Below, piece after piece: positions 33,697-43,455 of a DNA stretch of 64,000 nt. Position 1 is the first letter of the stretch. Each line of letters begins with the position of its first letter. A program made the translations under genes and the position numbers. Below the pieces are notes generated by a model. It saw only the letters and a list, made by a program, of their open reading frames with translations, did not search any database and was not told where the DNA came from. Source of the stretch: CAZAQV01 sp964487255 (GTDB taxonomy: Bacteria > Myxococcota_A > Polyangia > Polyangiales > CAZAQV01); assembly GCA_964487255.1 (NCBI GenBank), contig CAZAQV010000001.1:186001-250000 (forward strand), written 5' to 3'.

Positions 33697-36102
33697 CTAC
33701 CAAGAGACTTCGGCAAGGGAGGTGTTCAGATCGGAGAGCGAGTGCGCGCTGACGCCCGCCCAGCTGATGGCGTATACGTTGTCCTCGATGAAGAGGCCGC
33801 GGCGGATCTCTGGGGAGATGGAGCAGCTGCGCACGGCATCCCCGGGCACTGGTTCGACGGAATCCTCCCAACCGCAGGCGCTTCCGATTTGATCGGTGTG
33901 GCTCACCTGGCCGAGCGGCGTGAGGCCCGTGGTCACGTCAACCTCAAAGAGTTGCAGCGAACTTTCGAACGCGCCCTCGTACGAAATAAACGGGAAGGCA
34001 AGGATCTTTTTCTCCGCATAGTAGGTAAAGGCCTTGTGGTTGGCGTTGGCCTCGGACCAGCCTTCGCGAGAGAAGACGTGCTTGTGCGCCAGAGCTGGAG
34101 CGGTTGCGTCGCTGACGTCGAAGATTTGGAGTGAAAGGCCCAGATCGACATTCGTGTTCGGGTCGATTTCTCGTCCGATCGTGAGCAGATGGTTATCGCT
34201 CAACGGATGCATGTAGTTGCTGAAGCCCGGGATCTTGAGTTCGCCCAGCACGCGGAGGTTGGTGGGCTGGCTGATGTCGATCGCGAACAACGGATCCACC
34301 TGACGGAAGGTGACCACGTAGGCGCGATCCCCGACGAAGCGTGCCGAGAAGATGCGCTCACCAGGGGCCAAGATCGAACTCTGACCCACGATCTGCAGCT
34401 GCCCGTTTTCGAGTTCGAGCGCGGTCACGAAACTGTAGGGCGGCTCGGGACCATCGAGCGGGTTTTCGCTGCTCCCGATCGGCGCGTCCTCTTCTGAAGT
34501 GCCCGCATCCTCGGGAGGCGGCGCACTACCGCCACCGCTCGACCCGCCGCCGCTCGACCCGCTGCCCGCGTCCACTTCGACCGTGTCGCCCGGGGTCCCC
34601 TCGACCGCGACCGGCCAACCGCCCCAGAGGTCCTGCGTCGTCGCGACGAAGTACGTGCCGTCCTTTTCGTGGATCGAAAATTGGTTGAGCAGATTGCCCG
34701 GCGCGAAACCCGAGCCCTGGTACACCGTGCTGAGGCCATCGCCAAGCGCAAACACATGAAGCGCCGTCTGCGAACCTTCAGCCTCCCGCAAGTTCCAGCT
34801 CCAGTCGTGATGGGCAAGAACGAGCGCGCCCCTATTCGCGTAAACTTGCGCAGTCTGGCCAAGGATCGCCGCACCACCAAGGCTCCCGTCTGTAAGTGAC
34901 ACACCCGCGATTTGGGTCAGACCATAGTTCGTGAGGCCGGGCGATGGGAGATAGAAGTCAGAACAAGAGGGCGGCAAGGCCTGAAGCTGCCCATCGACGC
35001 GCGCAGCGCGCGCTGGAAGCCAGTCGTCGAGCGTGGTTTGACGCGCGGCCTGCGTCGCAGCGTCCACCCAATCGCTGACGATCTGACGCGCTTCACTCTC
35101 GGTCATGGGTTGCTCAATGCCCTCTTGATACGCGTACTGCTCAATGCTCAGCAGCTGCACGGGCGTGTAAACATGGCTCTGAATGATCGCGCGCACTGCA
35201 TCGTCGTGTCGCCGCGAAGTGAGATAGTTCCCTTCGTAATAGGTTTCGCTGGTCAGTGTCGGCTCACCGGCCAAGTCGATGACGGAGATCTTCGTGAACG
35301 CCCCATAGCAATGCGAATCGCTGGGCTCCTCGGTCGGCTTCTCGTCTTCAGGTGGAACTGGATCGCTTTCGTCCGCGGGCCCCGCATCGGTTTCGGGAGG
35401 AAGGTCGGGGTCCGGCTCCGGCGTACCCGCATCCGTAGGTTCGGGTGCGGGTTCGGGCTGGTCGCCGCCGCCGTCGGCAAAGCCTCCAGAACCGCCACCA
35501 TAGCTCGGTCGCGCACAAAGATCGCGCGCGCCGAGCTCAGCACTTCCCGGTACCGTCTCGAACACAATCACCTGGCCATCGGCAACGAAGAGCTCTGAAG
35601 CGTAGCCTTCGAGCTCAATGCTGCGCTCAAGCGCGGTGTTCGCAGCTGGCCACGCGTTGAGCACGTGTAGCTGCTTGCCCGACGCGATGTAGATCCGCGT
35701 GCCATCGGTCTTGACGAAGTCCGCTTCGTCGACCCCTGCAACTTGCGCATTGGTCTCGCTGTAGGCGCGACCTTCTCCGCCCGTATCACCACCCGCTTGA
35801 GGCTCTCCCGTCGGCTCCTCGCTCACACCAGCGTCCACCGCGCTCGGCGGAGCGATGCCATCGTCGACCGAATCCGAATAATCGAGCCCGTAACGGTCGA
35901 GAATCTCGTAGTAGCGGTTGGCTTCGAGCTGCACTTTGGCGATCGCATCGTCTTGCAGGGCCCCCTCAAGCTCCGCGCAGCTCTGCGCACGAACCAAACC
36001 CGAACGTACGGGCACCACAAACCCATCACTCGTGTGCGATTCCGCGCAACCGGTGGCAACCGTCAGAAGACCAAGGACGGTCGGAAGCATTCTTCGTTTC
36101 AT
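33697..36102 (-). CDS. Beta-propeller domain lipoprotein (COG4880-type)
   Basis: 801 aa. Signal MKRRMLPTVLGLLTVATGC with lipobox; ATG 36102 has GGAGG 6 nt upstream. The body matches the C-terminal beta-propeller family: SETNAQVAGVDEADFVKTDGTRIYIASG is its hallmark opening, with later IVFETVPGS, LTNYGLTQIAGVSL and VGDRAYVVTFRQVDPLFAIDISQP. Two low-complexity insertions (Pro/Glu/Asp, and Gly/Ser) split the propeller. Surface-exposed; function unknown. Confidence 0.85.
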   Translation of the reverse strand: MKRRMLPTVLGLLTVATGCAESHTSDGFVVPVRSGLVRAQSCAELEGALQDDAIAKVQLEANRYYEILDRYGLDYSDSVDDGIAPPSAVDAGVSEEPTGEPQAGGDTGGEGRAYSETNAQVAGVDEADFVKTDGTRIYIASGKQLHVLNAWPAANTALERSIELEGYASELFVADGQVIVFETVPGSAELGARDLCARPSYGGGSGGFADGGGDQPEPAPEPTDAGTPEPDPDLPPETDAGPADESDPVPPEDEKPTEEPSDSHCYGAFTKISVIDLAGEPTLTSETYYEGNYLTSRRHDDAVRAIIQSHVYTPVQLLSIEQYAYQEGIEQPMTESEARQIVSDWVDAATQAARQTTLDDWLPARAARVDGQLQALPPSCSDFYLPSPGLTNYGLTQIAGVSLTDGSLGGAAILGQTAQVYANRGALVLAHHDWSWNLREAEGSQTALHVFALGDGLSTVYQGSGFAPGNLLNQFSIHEKDGTYFVATTQDLWGGWPVAVEGTPGDTVEVDAGSGSSGGGSSGGGSAPPPEDAGTSEEDAPIGSSENPLDGPEPPYSFVTALELENGQLQIVGQSSILAPGERIFSARFVGDRAYVVTFRQVDPLFAIDISQPTNLRVLGELKIPGFSNYMHPLSDNHLLTIGREIDPNTNVDLGLSLQIFDVSDATAPALAHKHVFSREGWSEANANHKAFTYYAEKKILAFPFISYEGAFESSLQLFEVDVTTGLTPLGQVSHTDQIGSACGWEDSVEPVPGDAVRSCSISPEIRRGLFIEDNVYAISWAGVSAHSLSDLNTSLAEVSW

Positions 36103-36269
36103 GTTTCCTCCAAAAGGCAAGTGCATGGTCATCGACTGATGCATGACTCGTGCCGAAAAAAACCTTGTGATTTCAACAAACATGGCGTGCCAACTTGCGC
36201 CACGGCATGCAATTTCAGCGGCGACGATGTCCCAGCACGCAATCTTTTCGTGACCAGGGCGAGCGGCCG

Positions 36270-37655
36270 TTAGTTGAGGATCTTGAACTCGATGCGACGG
36301 TTGGCCGCACGCGCCTCATCGCTCGTTCCCTTGACCCTAGGCTTGGCTTGTCCGTAGCCACGCGCGCGCAGCCTAGACTTGTTGATGCCGCGTTTGACCA
36401 ACCAGGCACGAACCGCTTTGGCGCGCCGCAACGAGAGCTTCCGGTTGCGTCGACGCGCCCCGCGATCGTCGGTGTGACCGCCGATCTCGATGCGCAACTT
36501 CTTGTGATAGTCGAGATACTCGTAGGCCTTCTCGAGAACCTCTTCCGACTCGTCGGTGAGGCTGGCGCTGCCCGACTTGAAGGTCACGCCCTTGAGCTCA
36601 AAGGTGCCGCCCTCAATCTTTTGTTCTTGCGCTTCGGCGCAGCCAAAGTCATCGACCTCCGTTTTCGATGGGGTCCCCGCACAGCGGTCATACGGGTTCG
36701 CCACACCATCGCCGTCGTGGTCATCATCGGACGCGTTGCGGGGGTCTTGCCCGGGCATCGAAATTTCGTCCGAGTCGGAGATGCCACCGCCGTCGGTGTC
36801 GGCTTTGCGCGGGTCGGTTTCTCCGTCGTCGACCCTGCCGTTTCGATTGCGGTCTTCGATGCCGTCGCTGATGCCGTCGTTATCGGTATCGACGATGAGC
36901 GGGTCGGTCTTCGTCTCGAGTTCAACATTGTCCCGGATCCCATCGCTGTCGGTATCGGCATCGAGTGGATCGGTTCCCAACTTCTGTTCTTCGCGATCGA
37001 CGATGCCGTCACCATCACTATCGACGGGTCCGTCCTCATCGAGCAGCTCGATGGAACCGGTAATGCCGATGAAGAGTATCGAATCAGCCGTCGATCGCTG
37101 CCCCCCAAAGCCGACTTGCCACTTGGCGAAGAGGCCGAGTTGAATCGGGTGGAACACCGAGAACTCGTAGCCCGCGGCGAGATCGAAGCCGAGTTGTGTG
37201 CCGTCCAAGTGCTGAAAGCCCAGATGCGCCGCGGCCCAGCCGTTGCCCCACCAATTGCCCCATTCGTGGTTGGCGTAGCCGGTGTTGTCGTCGATAAAGC
37301 GGTAACGAAGACCGAGGGCGAAGTTCGTGTAGATGTCACCGATCTGCGTGCTGAAGTCCGAAGTCTCCCACAGGTAGCCAAGTCCCACGGTCGCTTCCGC
37401 GCCCCAAGGCGCATCGAACTGCCACTCGAGGTTGGCCCAGCCCGCCATGCCGCGTCGATCCTCGGGATCCATCGGTCCATCGCCCGGCGCCAGCGGACCG
37501 ATGATCGGTTGTGCATATGCCAAGTCGATGTGCAGATTGAGCTTTGAGCTTTCTGCATTCGCTACATTTTGGAAAAGAGCGTGGCCCGTTGCGTAGAGAA
37601 GCAACGCCGCCGCTACAGTTCTACCCACCTGCTTGTGCCAAACGATGTGTCTCAC
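36270..37655 (-). CDS. OmpA-family protein with thrombospondin type 3 repeats
   Basis: About 461 aa. Signal peptide (GRTVAAALLLYATGHALFQNVANA); beta-barrel-like region (residues ~45-230); Asp-rich calcium-binding TSP3 repeats (DSDGDGIVDREEQ, DTDSDGIRDNVE, DTDNDGISDGIED, HDGDGVANPYDRC); C-terminal OmpA domain (ITFKSGSA-like VTFKSGSASLTDES, RIEIGGHTDDRGARRRNRKL, RRIEFKI) that binds peptidoglycan. The start is uncertain: GTG 37655 is used, GTG 37628 and TTG 37691 are possible. Confidence 0.92.
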   Translation of the reverse strand: MRHIVWHKQVGRTVAAALLLYATGHALFQNVANAESSKLNLHIDLAYAQPIIGPLAPGDGPMDPEDRRGMAGWANLEWQFDAPWGAEATVGLGYLWETSDFSTQIGDIYTNFALGLRYRFIDDNTGYANHEWGNWWGNGWAAAHLGFQHLDGTQLGFDLAAGYEFSVFHPIQLGLFAKWQVGFGGQRSTADSILFIGITGSIELLDEDGPVDSDGDGIVDREEQKLGTDPLDADTDSDGIRDNVELETKTDPLIVDTDNDGISDGIEDRNRNGRVDDGETDPRKADTDGGGISDSDEISMPGQDPRNASDDDHDGDGVANPYDRCAGTPSKTEVDDFGCAEAQEQKIEGGTFELKGVTFKSGSASLTDESEEVLEKAYEYLDYHKKLRIEIGGHTDDRGARRRNRKLSLRRAKAVRAWLVKRGINKSRLRARGYGQAKPRVKGTSDEARAANRRIEFKILN

Positions 37656-37737
37656 CGGCCAATCGTCCCGCAGCGCGGCAACGATAGGCAAGTTCGTGCA
37701 AGCACCACTGGGTATTTACTATGCAATTCGAGACAAG

Positions 37738-38109
37738 TTACTCTTGCGACGGGGGAGGTGTCATCACTGGGCCTCCGTCTCGTTTGCGCACACCGCCATC
37801 TGGCACGGACAGACCCGCATCGAAATGGAAACGCCCTGCGTCCGCGCGGCCCCCGTCGGTCGTTCCGCTATCGTTTGTGCTGCCGTCGAGCGCGCCGTCT
37901 ACGCCGCCATCGAAGACGCCTCCGTCGGACGCGGCGTCTGGAGCGACATGCGCATCTTGGTAGACGTTGCCGTCGGGTGAGACATTCGCATCTTGCGGGG
38001 GCATGTTGCCGTCTTGGGCCTCGTTGGGTGGAAGTGGCTTCGGGTTGCCCGTGCACGCTACAGCACAAAGCACAGCGCACAGCACGCCAAGCCGCATAAA
38101 CCAAGTCAT
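37738..38109 (-). CDS. Small Asp/Gly-rich lipoprotein
   Basis: 123 aa. MTWFMRLGVLCAVLCAVAC gives a lipoprotein signal. The rest is low-complexity: DGNMPPQDANVSPDGNVYQD and repeated DGG/DAG motifs, without a fold I recognise. Upstream of its start lies repeat locus C. Confidence 0.7.
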   Translation of the reverse strand: MTWFMRLGVLCAVLCAVACTGNPKPLPPNEAQDGNMPPQDANVSPDGNVYQDAHVAPDAASDGGVFDGGVDGALDGSTNDSGTTDGGRADAGRFHFDAGLSVPDGGVRKRDGGPVMTPPPSQE

Positions 38110-38176
38110 GCGCTAAATATGCAGGTGGATCCGTGGTCAGGCAAATCAACGAGCCAGGCGAAGCCCAAATACGCCT

Positions 38177-38449
38177 GTGATGAGCGTGCGAGAACCAAGG
38201 AGCGGATTTGCTAGTTGCAAATCCCTGCTTCGAGCCGTGAAGAACCATGTGATGACGCGTCAGCGGAAGAACCAAAAGAGGTAGGCGAAGCCCTAGAACG
38301 CTTTGTGCCCGTGATGAGCGTGCGAGAACCAAGGAGCGGATTTGCTAGTTGCAAATCCCTGCTCCGACTTCGAGCCGTGAAGAACCATGTGATGACGCGT
38401 CAGCGGAAGAACCAAAAGAGGCAGGCGAAGCCCTAGAACGCTTTGTGCC
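38177..38449 (+). repeat. Hairpin repeat family, locus C (two 134-139-bp units)
   Basis: Units start at 38177 and 38311 with GTGATGAGCGTGCGA. Each has the hairpin GGATTTGC-TAGTT-GCAAATCC (extended by GGAGC/GCTCC in copy 2), then AGCCGTGAAGAACCATGTG, a mini-unit GTGATGACGCGTCAGCG with GAAGAACC, and a tail (AGGCGAAGCCCTAGAACGC). It fills the region between the small lipoprotein and tRNA-Met (no gene in 38110-38481). Confidence 0.85.
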
Positions 38450-38481
38450 AACAGCACAAAGTCGTTCGGGTGGAGCGTTCG

Positions 38482-38555
38482 TGGCGACGGGTGGAGTTGA
38501 ACCACCGACCTAGCGCGTATGAAACGCCCGCTCTAGCCACCTGAGCTACGTCGCC
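38482..38555 (-). tRNA. tRNA-Met (CAT)
   Basis: Minus strand GGCGACGTAGCTCAGGTGGC... folds as a cloverleaf: acceptor GGCGACG pairs with CGTCGCC, D-arm GCTC/GAGC, anticodon loop TTCATAC with CAT, and T-arm with GGTTCAACTCC. Discriminator A; the 3' CCA is not encoded. The acceptor stem and D-arm fit elongator tRNA-Met, though a CAT anticodon cannot exclude tRNA-Ile2. Confidence 0.95.
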
Positions 38556-38709
38556 AACCGTTCTATGAACGACCGGCAGTATAGGCGGGCCCGACCAGCT
38601 GTCAAAGCGCTTTTGGCACCTGTTGAGACCATCACTACGCCCGACCGGCCCGATCTCAGAGGCGCTGTCAACCTTGTGTCAAATGATCAAGACAGAGTAG
38701 CGTGCGGCC

Positions 38710-39309
38710 GTGATCGGGCGACTGACTGGAATCGTGGTGGACGAGCAGGTCGACGGGAGCTGCATTCTCGACGTTGCCGGCGTCGGCTACGAGGTGTTTT
38801 TGCCGCTGGGCAGTCTCGGCAGACTCGTTGACAGCGACGAAGAGGTTACGCTTCACGTTCACACCCACGTGCGCGAAGACGCGCTGCTCCTCTACGGTTT
38901 TCCGACACCTGAAGACCGCTCCGCGTTTCGCATCATCTTGGGCGTCTCGGGCATAGGACCAAAGATCGCGCTCGCGATCATGGGTGCGCTCAACGCCCAG
39001 CAGCTCTCCGAGGTGGTCATGCGTCAGGACAAGAGCGCCTTCAAAGGCATCTCCGGCGTCGGTAAAAAGACTGCGGAGCGCCTGTTGCTCGAACTCAAGG
39101 ACAAACTCCCGCGGATCCATGGCTCGAGTTCTGGCCAAATCAGAGCTCCTCGTCCGGTCACAAGCGCGCCCGGCTCAACCGTGATCGGGGCTTTGGTACA
39201 AATGGGTTTCAAACGCGCACAAGCCGAACGTGCCGTGGCCGACATCGCCAACGCCGAAGTCAAAACCCCCGAAGAGTTGCTTCGCGACGCGCTCGCGCAA
39301 CTGGGTTGA
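38710..39309 (+). CDS. ruvA: Holliday junction DNA helicase RuvA
   Basis: 199 aa from GTG 38710. MIGRLTGIVVDEQ opening, OB-fold, helix-hairpin-helix motifs GVSGIGPKIALAIM and GISGVGKKTAERLLLELKDKL, and a C-terminal three-helix domain that contacts RuvB. Binds Holliday junctions and guides RuvB. Unusually, two HAD-like genes separate it from ruvB. Confidence 0.97.
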   Translation: MIGRLTGIVVDEQVDGSCILDVAGVGYEVFLPLGSLGRLVDSDEEVTLHVHTHVREDALLLYGFPTPEDRSAFRIILGVSGIGPKIALAIMGALNAQQLSEVVMRQDKSAFKGISGVGKKTAERLLLELKDKLPRIHGSSSGQIRAPRPVTSAPGSTVIGALVQMGFKRAQAERAVADIANAEVKTPEELLRDALAQLG

Positions 39310-39410
39310 GGCTCAGACCTGGACTCGGATCGACTGGCATACCGTTTAGCCAGTTTGTGGGGTTACGAAGCGGGTCTTCTGCCCGTCGTCACCGAGTGAG
39401 GGCCCAATTC

Positions 39411-40883
39411 ATGGGCGATTCTTTGAGATATTGGAACCCGACAGCTCGCGACGTCGTGGCACGTCGATTGCTTGAACTTCAAGCACCCGAGTTCACGAAA
39501 GGTCTCATGCAGAACGCTCTTATCACAGCGCTCGCGACAGCAGCACTCAGCGCATTTGTGTTGCTTGGCGCCTCTTTTTCCAACGCAATTTCCCAAACCG
39601 CGACGTCGCTTCCAAACCACGATTCGCCAGCGGTGGCGAGCCATGCGCAAGCCGCGGGGACGAGCGCCTTGCGAGGACTGGCTGCCACCTCCGATGCAAC
39701 ACGCCGTGCAGTTCGTTCAGTACGCCGGCGCGCTTCTCCCTCTTTCGTGAAGCGGGACGGCCTGCGACCACACGGCAGTTCGACAAACAAGATAGCCGCC
39801 GCGTACGGGATTTCCCCGTTCGCGGTCAAGGCGATCACAACGAGCAAGCAAGCGCGACGTTCCGCCGCGGCCAAGGCGTTTCATCGGGGCCGCGTTGTGT
39901 TTGAAGCTGCCGACGGAGCCGAGCACGAACTGTTTCGACCTCTCACGGTGCGCAGCGACCTAAAAAACACCTGGGCCCTCTTGGATGCCGACAACGTCTT
40001 CGCGGATTTCTCACGCGCTTTTGGTGATAAGTCGGCGCAACTCACTGGACTCGATCGGTCGGGTTTTCCCCGTAACACCAGCTCCTACGCTTTAGAAGAG
40101 TACATTGAACCCGTGCAGCACCTTTTGCAGTCGGGCGCGCAGCTCCCCGCCTCAATGCGCACCTTTCGCGATTGGCTCAGCGCGCGCGGCGAACTGCAAA
40201 CCTTCCTAAACGAGCCTTCGAGTTCTCGCGCTGTTTTCTCGCTGCAACATCTCTACTTCGTCGAACAGGGCTTATATCGTGAAATGAGGGGTCTCGCGGG
40301 GGCACGCGAAGGAATTGAAACGCTTCACCAACAGTGGCCCATCCGCGTGGTCACAAAACGTTATGGGACCGGACCTGATTTCGCACACGTCAACAGTCGC
40401 GTCCCGGCCGATTCCACCGCCTGGATCGCGCGCATGCTCGGCGAAAATTATGACTCCGTTACCGTGATGGGCCGTGATAAAGCAGATTTTGCGGGAAATG
40501 TGCATGCCGTCTTTGAGGACAGCGTCAGCAACATCGAGAAGATTCGCGCAGCCAACGCGTCAAGTTCCCTGCGCGAGCGCGCATTCGCGACCGGTGTGAA
40601 AGCGACCGAGCTGGACAACTACCTCGCCAGACACAACGTGGATGTCCTCGGTATCGCGTTTCGCTGGAACTACAACGATGGCGCGAAAATCCTTGAGGCG
40701 CCCAACGTGGTGGCCGTCGACAGCTGGTCGGATGCAACGGCGGTGGCTTTGGCGTACCGCAGACTGTTGACCGATCCCAGCGCTGGTGCGAGCGGAAAGC
40801 TTCACTGGAGTGAGGTTCCCGGGCTCGTCAACGCCGATGGTACCGCGGTAAAGTTAACCAAAGCTCCGATTCGAGCGAACTAG
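39411..40883 (+). CDS. Membrane-anchored HAD-like protein, first of a tandem pair
   Basis: 490 aa. ATG 39411 has GAGGG upstream. One hydrophobic helix near residues 33-55 (ALITALATAALSAFVLLG) resembles a pilin-like anchor. The C-terminal ~310 residues keep a HAD order: LLDADNVFADF (Asp192, Asp194), VVTKRYG (Thr315), GRDKADF (Lys357) and FEDSVSNI (Glu369-Asp370), close to NT5C-type nucleotidases (DxDxV-AD). Phosphatase activity is possible but untested. It lies between ruvA and ruvB and is followed by a paralogue. Confidence 0.7.
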   Translation: MGDSLRYWNPTARDVVARRLLELQAPEFTKGLMQNALITALATAALSAFVLLGASFSNAISQTATSLPNHDSPAVASHAQAAGTSALRGLAATSDATRRAVRSVRRRASPSFVKRDGLRPHGSSTNKIAAAYGISPFAVKAITTSKQARRSAAAKAFHRGRVVFEAADGAEHELFRPLTVRSDLKNTWALLDADNVFADFSRAFGDKSAQLTGLDRSGFPRNTSSYALEEYIEPVQHLLQSGAQLPASMRTFRDWLSARGELQTFLNEPSSSRAVFSLQHLYFVEQGLYREMRGLAGAREGIETLHQQWPIRVVTKRYGTGPDFAHVNSRVPADSTAWIARMLGENYDSVTVMGRDKADFAGNVHAVFEDSVSNIEKIRAANASSSLRERAFATGVKATELDNYLARHNVDVLGIAFRWNYNDGAKILEAPNVVAVDSWSDATAVALAYRRLLTDPSAGASGKLHWSEVPGLVNADGTAVKLTKAPIRAN

Positions 40884-40894
40884 AGACCGCGCGC

Positions 40895-42352
40895 TTGCGA
40901 CCACGCGAGCGGCAAGCTCAGTTGCCGAAAGTTGGCCATGCTATCCATTTGAACCTCTCGGGACGAACCGTTAGTTCTGGTGTTCTTGCGACAATTGTCG
41001 TGGCACAACGATTGCACAGTTGGAGCAACGCTTTGCAGCATTCACTCCTCGCGTTGCTCGCCGCGGCCGCCGTGAGCGCCTTTTCGTTATTGGGCCATTC
41101 GCTCGGGGAGAATCTCACCGGCGAATCGTTCGCGTCACGGAGCGCCACACCAACCCTCTCCAGTCGGAGCGAAGCTTTCTCGCCTGCGAACGTCCTCCGT
41201 GCCGTCGGCTCACGACTACGCCGTGCAACAACGCCGGCGTCTAAACTCGACATCGACGAAGCCACCAAGCTGTATGACATATCTCCGCTCGCGGTCCGAG
41301 CAATCGAGACGAGCCCCGCGCTCCGTACGGAAGCGGCGCATGCACCGCTTCACAATGGCAAAGTCATTTTCGAAGCCCCCAACGGAAACACGTTCACGCT
41401 CTACCGCCCAGTGCGCGAAAAACCGAACAGAGACGGCCTGTGGGCGCTCATCGATGTCGACAACGTCGTGTCCGATTTCACGAGAGCTTTCGGAGACGAA
41501 GCGCATGCTCTCACTGGGGCCTCTCGCAATACGTTTCCGCGCAACAACCGTCACTACGACATGCGCGAAGCAGTCGCCTCAACACAACGCGCCCTGGCCA
41601 ATGACCGCCCGCGAAGCACAAAGTTGCAGGCCCTTAAGGACTGGCTCGGGTCACAGGAGCAGCTTGAGCCCTTCCTGCGAACCGCCCCCACAGCCTATTC
41701 AAACTACTCGCTGTTACACCGGTATTTCATCGAACAAGGGTTTTACGCGCGGATGCCACTGCTGCCCGGAGCCCAAGAGGGCGTGGCGCTCGTCCATGAA
41801 CAGTGGCCGATTCGTGTCGTGACCAAACGCTATGGGACGGGCCCCGACTTTACAAATATCGACCGCCGCGTGCCGGTTGACTCTGCGCGGTGGATCTCTC
41901 GCGCACTTGGCGACAGCGTAGATTCGTTGGCCGTGATGGGCGGTAAGAAGATCGATTTCGCCGGCAATGTCTACGCCGTATTTGAAGACAATGTCATGAA
42001 TATTGCCGACATCCGCATCGCGAATGCCCCCTCGCAGCTTCGCGAGCGCGCTTTTGCAAGTGGCATACGCGCTGCCGAACTCGACGACTACCTCGCGCGC
42101 AACAATGTCGATGTTCTGGGCATCGTCTTTCGATGGAACTACAACAAGGACGATCGTCTGCTCGAGGCCATGAACGTGGTCGCGGTCGATCGCTGGTCGG
42201 ACGCAGCCGCTGTGGCCTTGGCACATCACAAGCTGCTGACCGACCCCGAAGCAGGCGCGAGCGGCCGCCTTCATTGGAGCGAGGTCCCAGGCCTCGTTCA
42301 GGACGATGGAACGCCCGTGCAGCTTCCCGAACAACGCATTTTGCCCGACTAG
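40895..42352 (+). CDS. Membrane-anchored HAD-like protein, second of a tandem pair
   Basis: 485 aa from TTG 40895; the true start is unsure. The helix LLALLAAAAVSAFSLLG matches the first paralogue, and the C-terminal domain is nearly collinear with it: LIDVDNVVSDF (Asp187, Asp189), VVTKRYG, GGKKIDFAGN and FEDNVMNI, then DVLGIVFRWNYNKDD. Motif I is intact, so both copies may be active. Separated from the first by 11 bp; ruvB follows in 101 bp. Function unknown. Confidence 0.7.
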   Translation: MRPRERQAQLPKVGHAIHLNLSGRTVSSGVLATIVVAQRLHSWSNALQHSLLALLAAAAVSAFSLLGHSLGENLTGESFASRSATPTLSSRSEAFSPANVLRAVGSRLRRATTPASKLDIDEATKLYDISPLAVRAIETSPALRTEAAHAPLHNGKVIFEAPNGNTFTLYRPVREKPNRDGLWALIDVDNVVSDFTRAFGDEAHALTGASRNTFPRNNRHYDMREAVASTQRALANDRPRSTKLQALKDWLGSQEQLEPFLRTAPTAYSNYSLLHRYFIEQGFYARMPLLPGAQEGVALVHEQWPIRVVTKRYGTGPDFTNIDRRVPVDSARWISRALGDSVDSLAVMGGKKIDFAGNVYAVFEDNVMNIADIRIANAPSQLRERAFASGIRAAELDDYLARNNVDVLGIVFRWNYNKDDRLLEAMNVVAVDRWSDAAAVALAHHKLLTDPEAGASGRLHWSEVPGLVQDDGTPVQLPEQRILPD

Positions 42353-42453
42353 CCGCTTTTGTTCTGCCTTGGTTGTTGTGCGACGTTGCGATACAAGTGC
42401 GTGTGACAATCGGAGGGCAAACGACCGGCGATCAAGACATTCGAGCGCGCACC

Positions 42454-43455
42454 ATGAGCGGCGAGGCATCCCCCGAAGAGCGCCGTTACGAGACGACGCT
42501 TCGACCAACACGCTTCGACGACTTCGTCGGACAAGACAAAATCAAGGACAACCTTCGGGTATTCGTCAAGGCCGCCCTGCAGCGAAAAGAACCGCTCGAC
42601 CACGTTCTGTTCTGCGGCCCACCAGGACTGGGCAAAACAACGCTTGCGTTTATCTTGGCCCAAGAGCTGGGCGTGCACGTGCATCTCGCTTCAGGCCCGG
42701 CGATTGAGCACAAGGGGCAGCTCGCGTCACTGCTCACGAAGCTCGAAGAGCACGACGTCTTGTTCATCGACGAGATCCACCGCTTGTCGGCGGTGGTCGA
42801 AGAGAACCTCTACACCGCCGTCGAAGACTTCCGCATCGATGTTGTGCATGGCGACGGACCGTACGCAGCAACGCTGCAGCTCCCGCTTCGTCCCTTCACG
42901 CTCGTTGGCGCAACAACGCGGACAGGGCTTCTCACACGTCCCATGCTCTCGCGTTTTGGCTATGTCGCACGCCTCGATTACTACGACAGCAAGACACTCG
43001 CCAAGGTGGTCTCGCGCAGCGCACGGCTCTTGCAAATCGATGTCAGTGAGGACGGCGCACAAGAGATCGCGCGACGTTCGCGCGGCACACCTCGCATTGC
43101 CAACCGGTTGCTTCGTCGTGCGCGCGACTTCGCGGAAGTGCTCGGTGATGGCACGCTCGACGAAGAGCAAGCAGCCGACGCACTCGACCGCTTGGACGTG
43201 GACGAAGCCGGTCTCGACGAAATGGACCGTCGGCTTCTTCGCGTGGTCATCGACCACTACGGCGGCGGCCCCGTCGGTATCGAGACCCTTGCGGCAGCGC
43301 TCAGCGAGCCGCGCGACACGCTCGAAGACGTGTACGAACCCTACCTCATCCAGCGCGGCTTCCTGGCGCGCACCTCCCGCGGGCGCATGGTCACCGAGCA
43401 CGCCTACAAACACCTTGGCCTCGCACCCCCCAAAGGCCAAACGGTCCTCTTCTAG
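42454..43455 (+). CDS. ruvB: Holliday junction branch migration ATPase RuvB
   Basis: 333 aa. LRPTRFDDFVGQDKIKDNL, Walker A FCGPPGLGKTTLA, Walker B DVLFIDEIHRL, sensor GATTRTGLLTRPMLSRFG, arginine-finger region, and C-terminal winged helix (RRLLRVVIDHYGGGPVGIETLAAAL...LGLAPP). ATG 42454 is chosen by family start (MSGEASPEERRYETTLRP). Its stop overlaps the next GTG by one base. Confidence 0.97.
   Translation: MSGEASPEERRYETTLRPTRFDDFVGQDKIKDNLRVFVKAALQRKEPLDHVLFCGPPGLGKTTLAFILAQELGVHVHLASGPAIEHKGQLASLLTKLEEHDVLFIDEIHRLSAVVEENLYTAVEDFRIDVVHGDGPYAATLQLPLRPFTLVGATTRTGLLTRPMLSRFGYVARLDYYDSKTLAKVVSRSARLLQIDVSEDGAQEIARRSRGTPRIANRLLRRARDFAEVLGDGTLDEEQAADALDRLDVDEAGLDEMDRRLLRVVIDHYGGGPVGIETLAAALSEPRDTLEDVYEPYLIQRGFLARTSRGRMVTEHAYKHLGLAPPKGQTVLF

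Noticed and set aside
36184..36269. Sigma-54 promoter upstream of the beta-propeller gene (TTGGCACG on the minus strand)
   Set aside because: No GC lies 10 nt after the GG, so the -12 box is missing.
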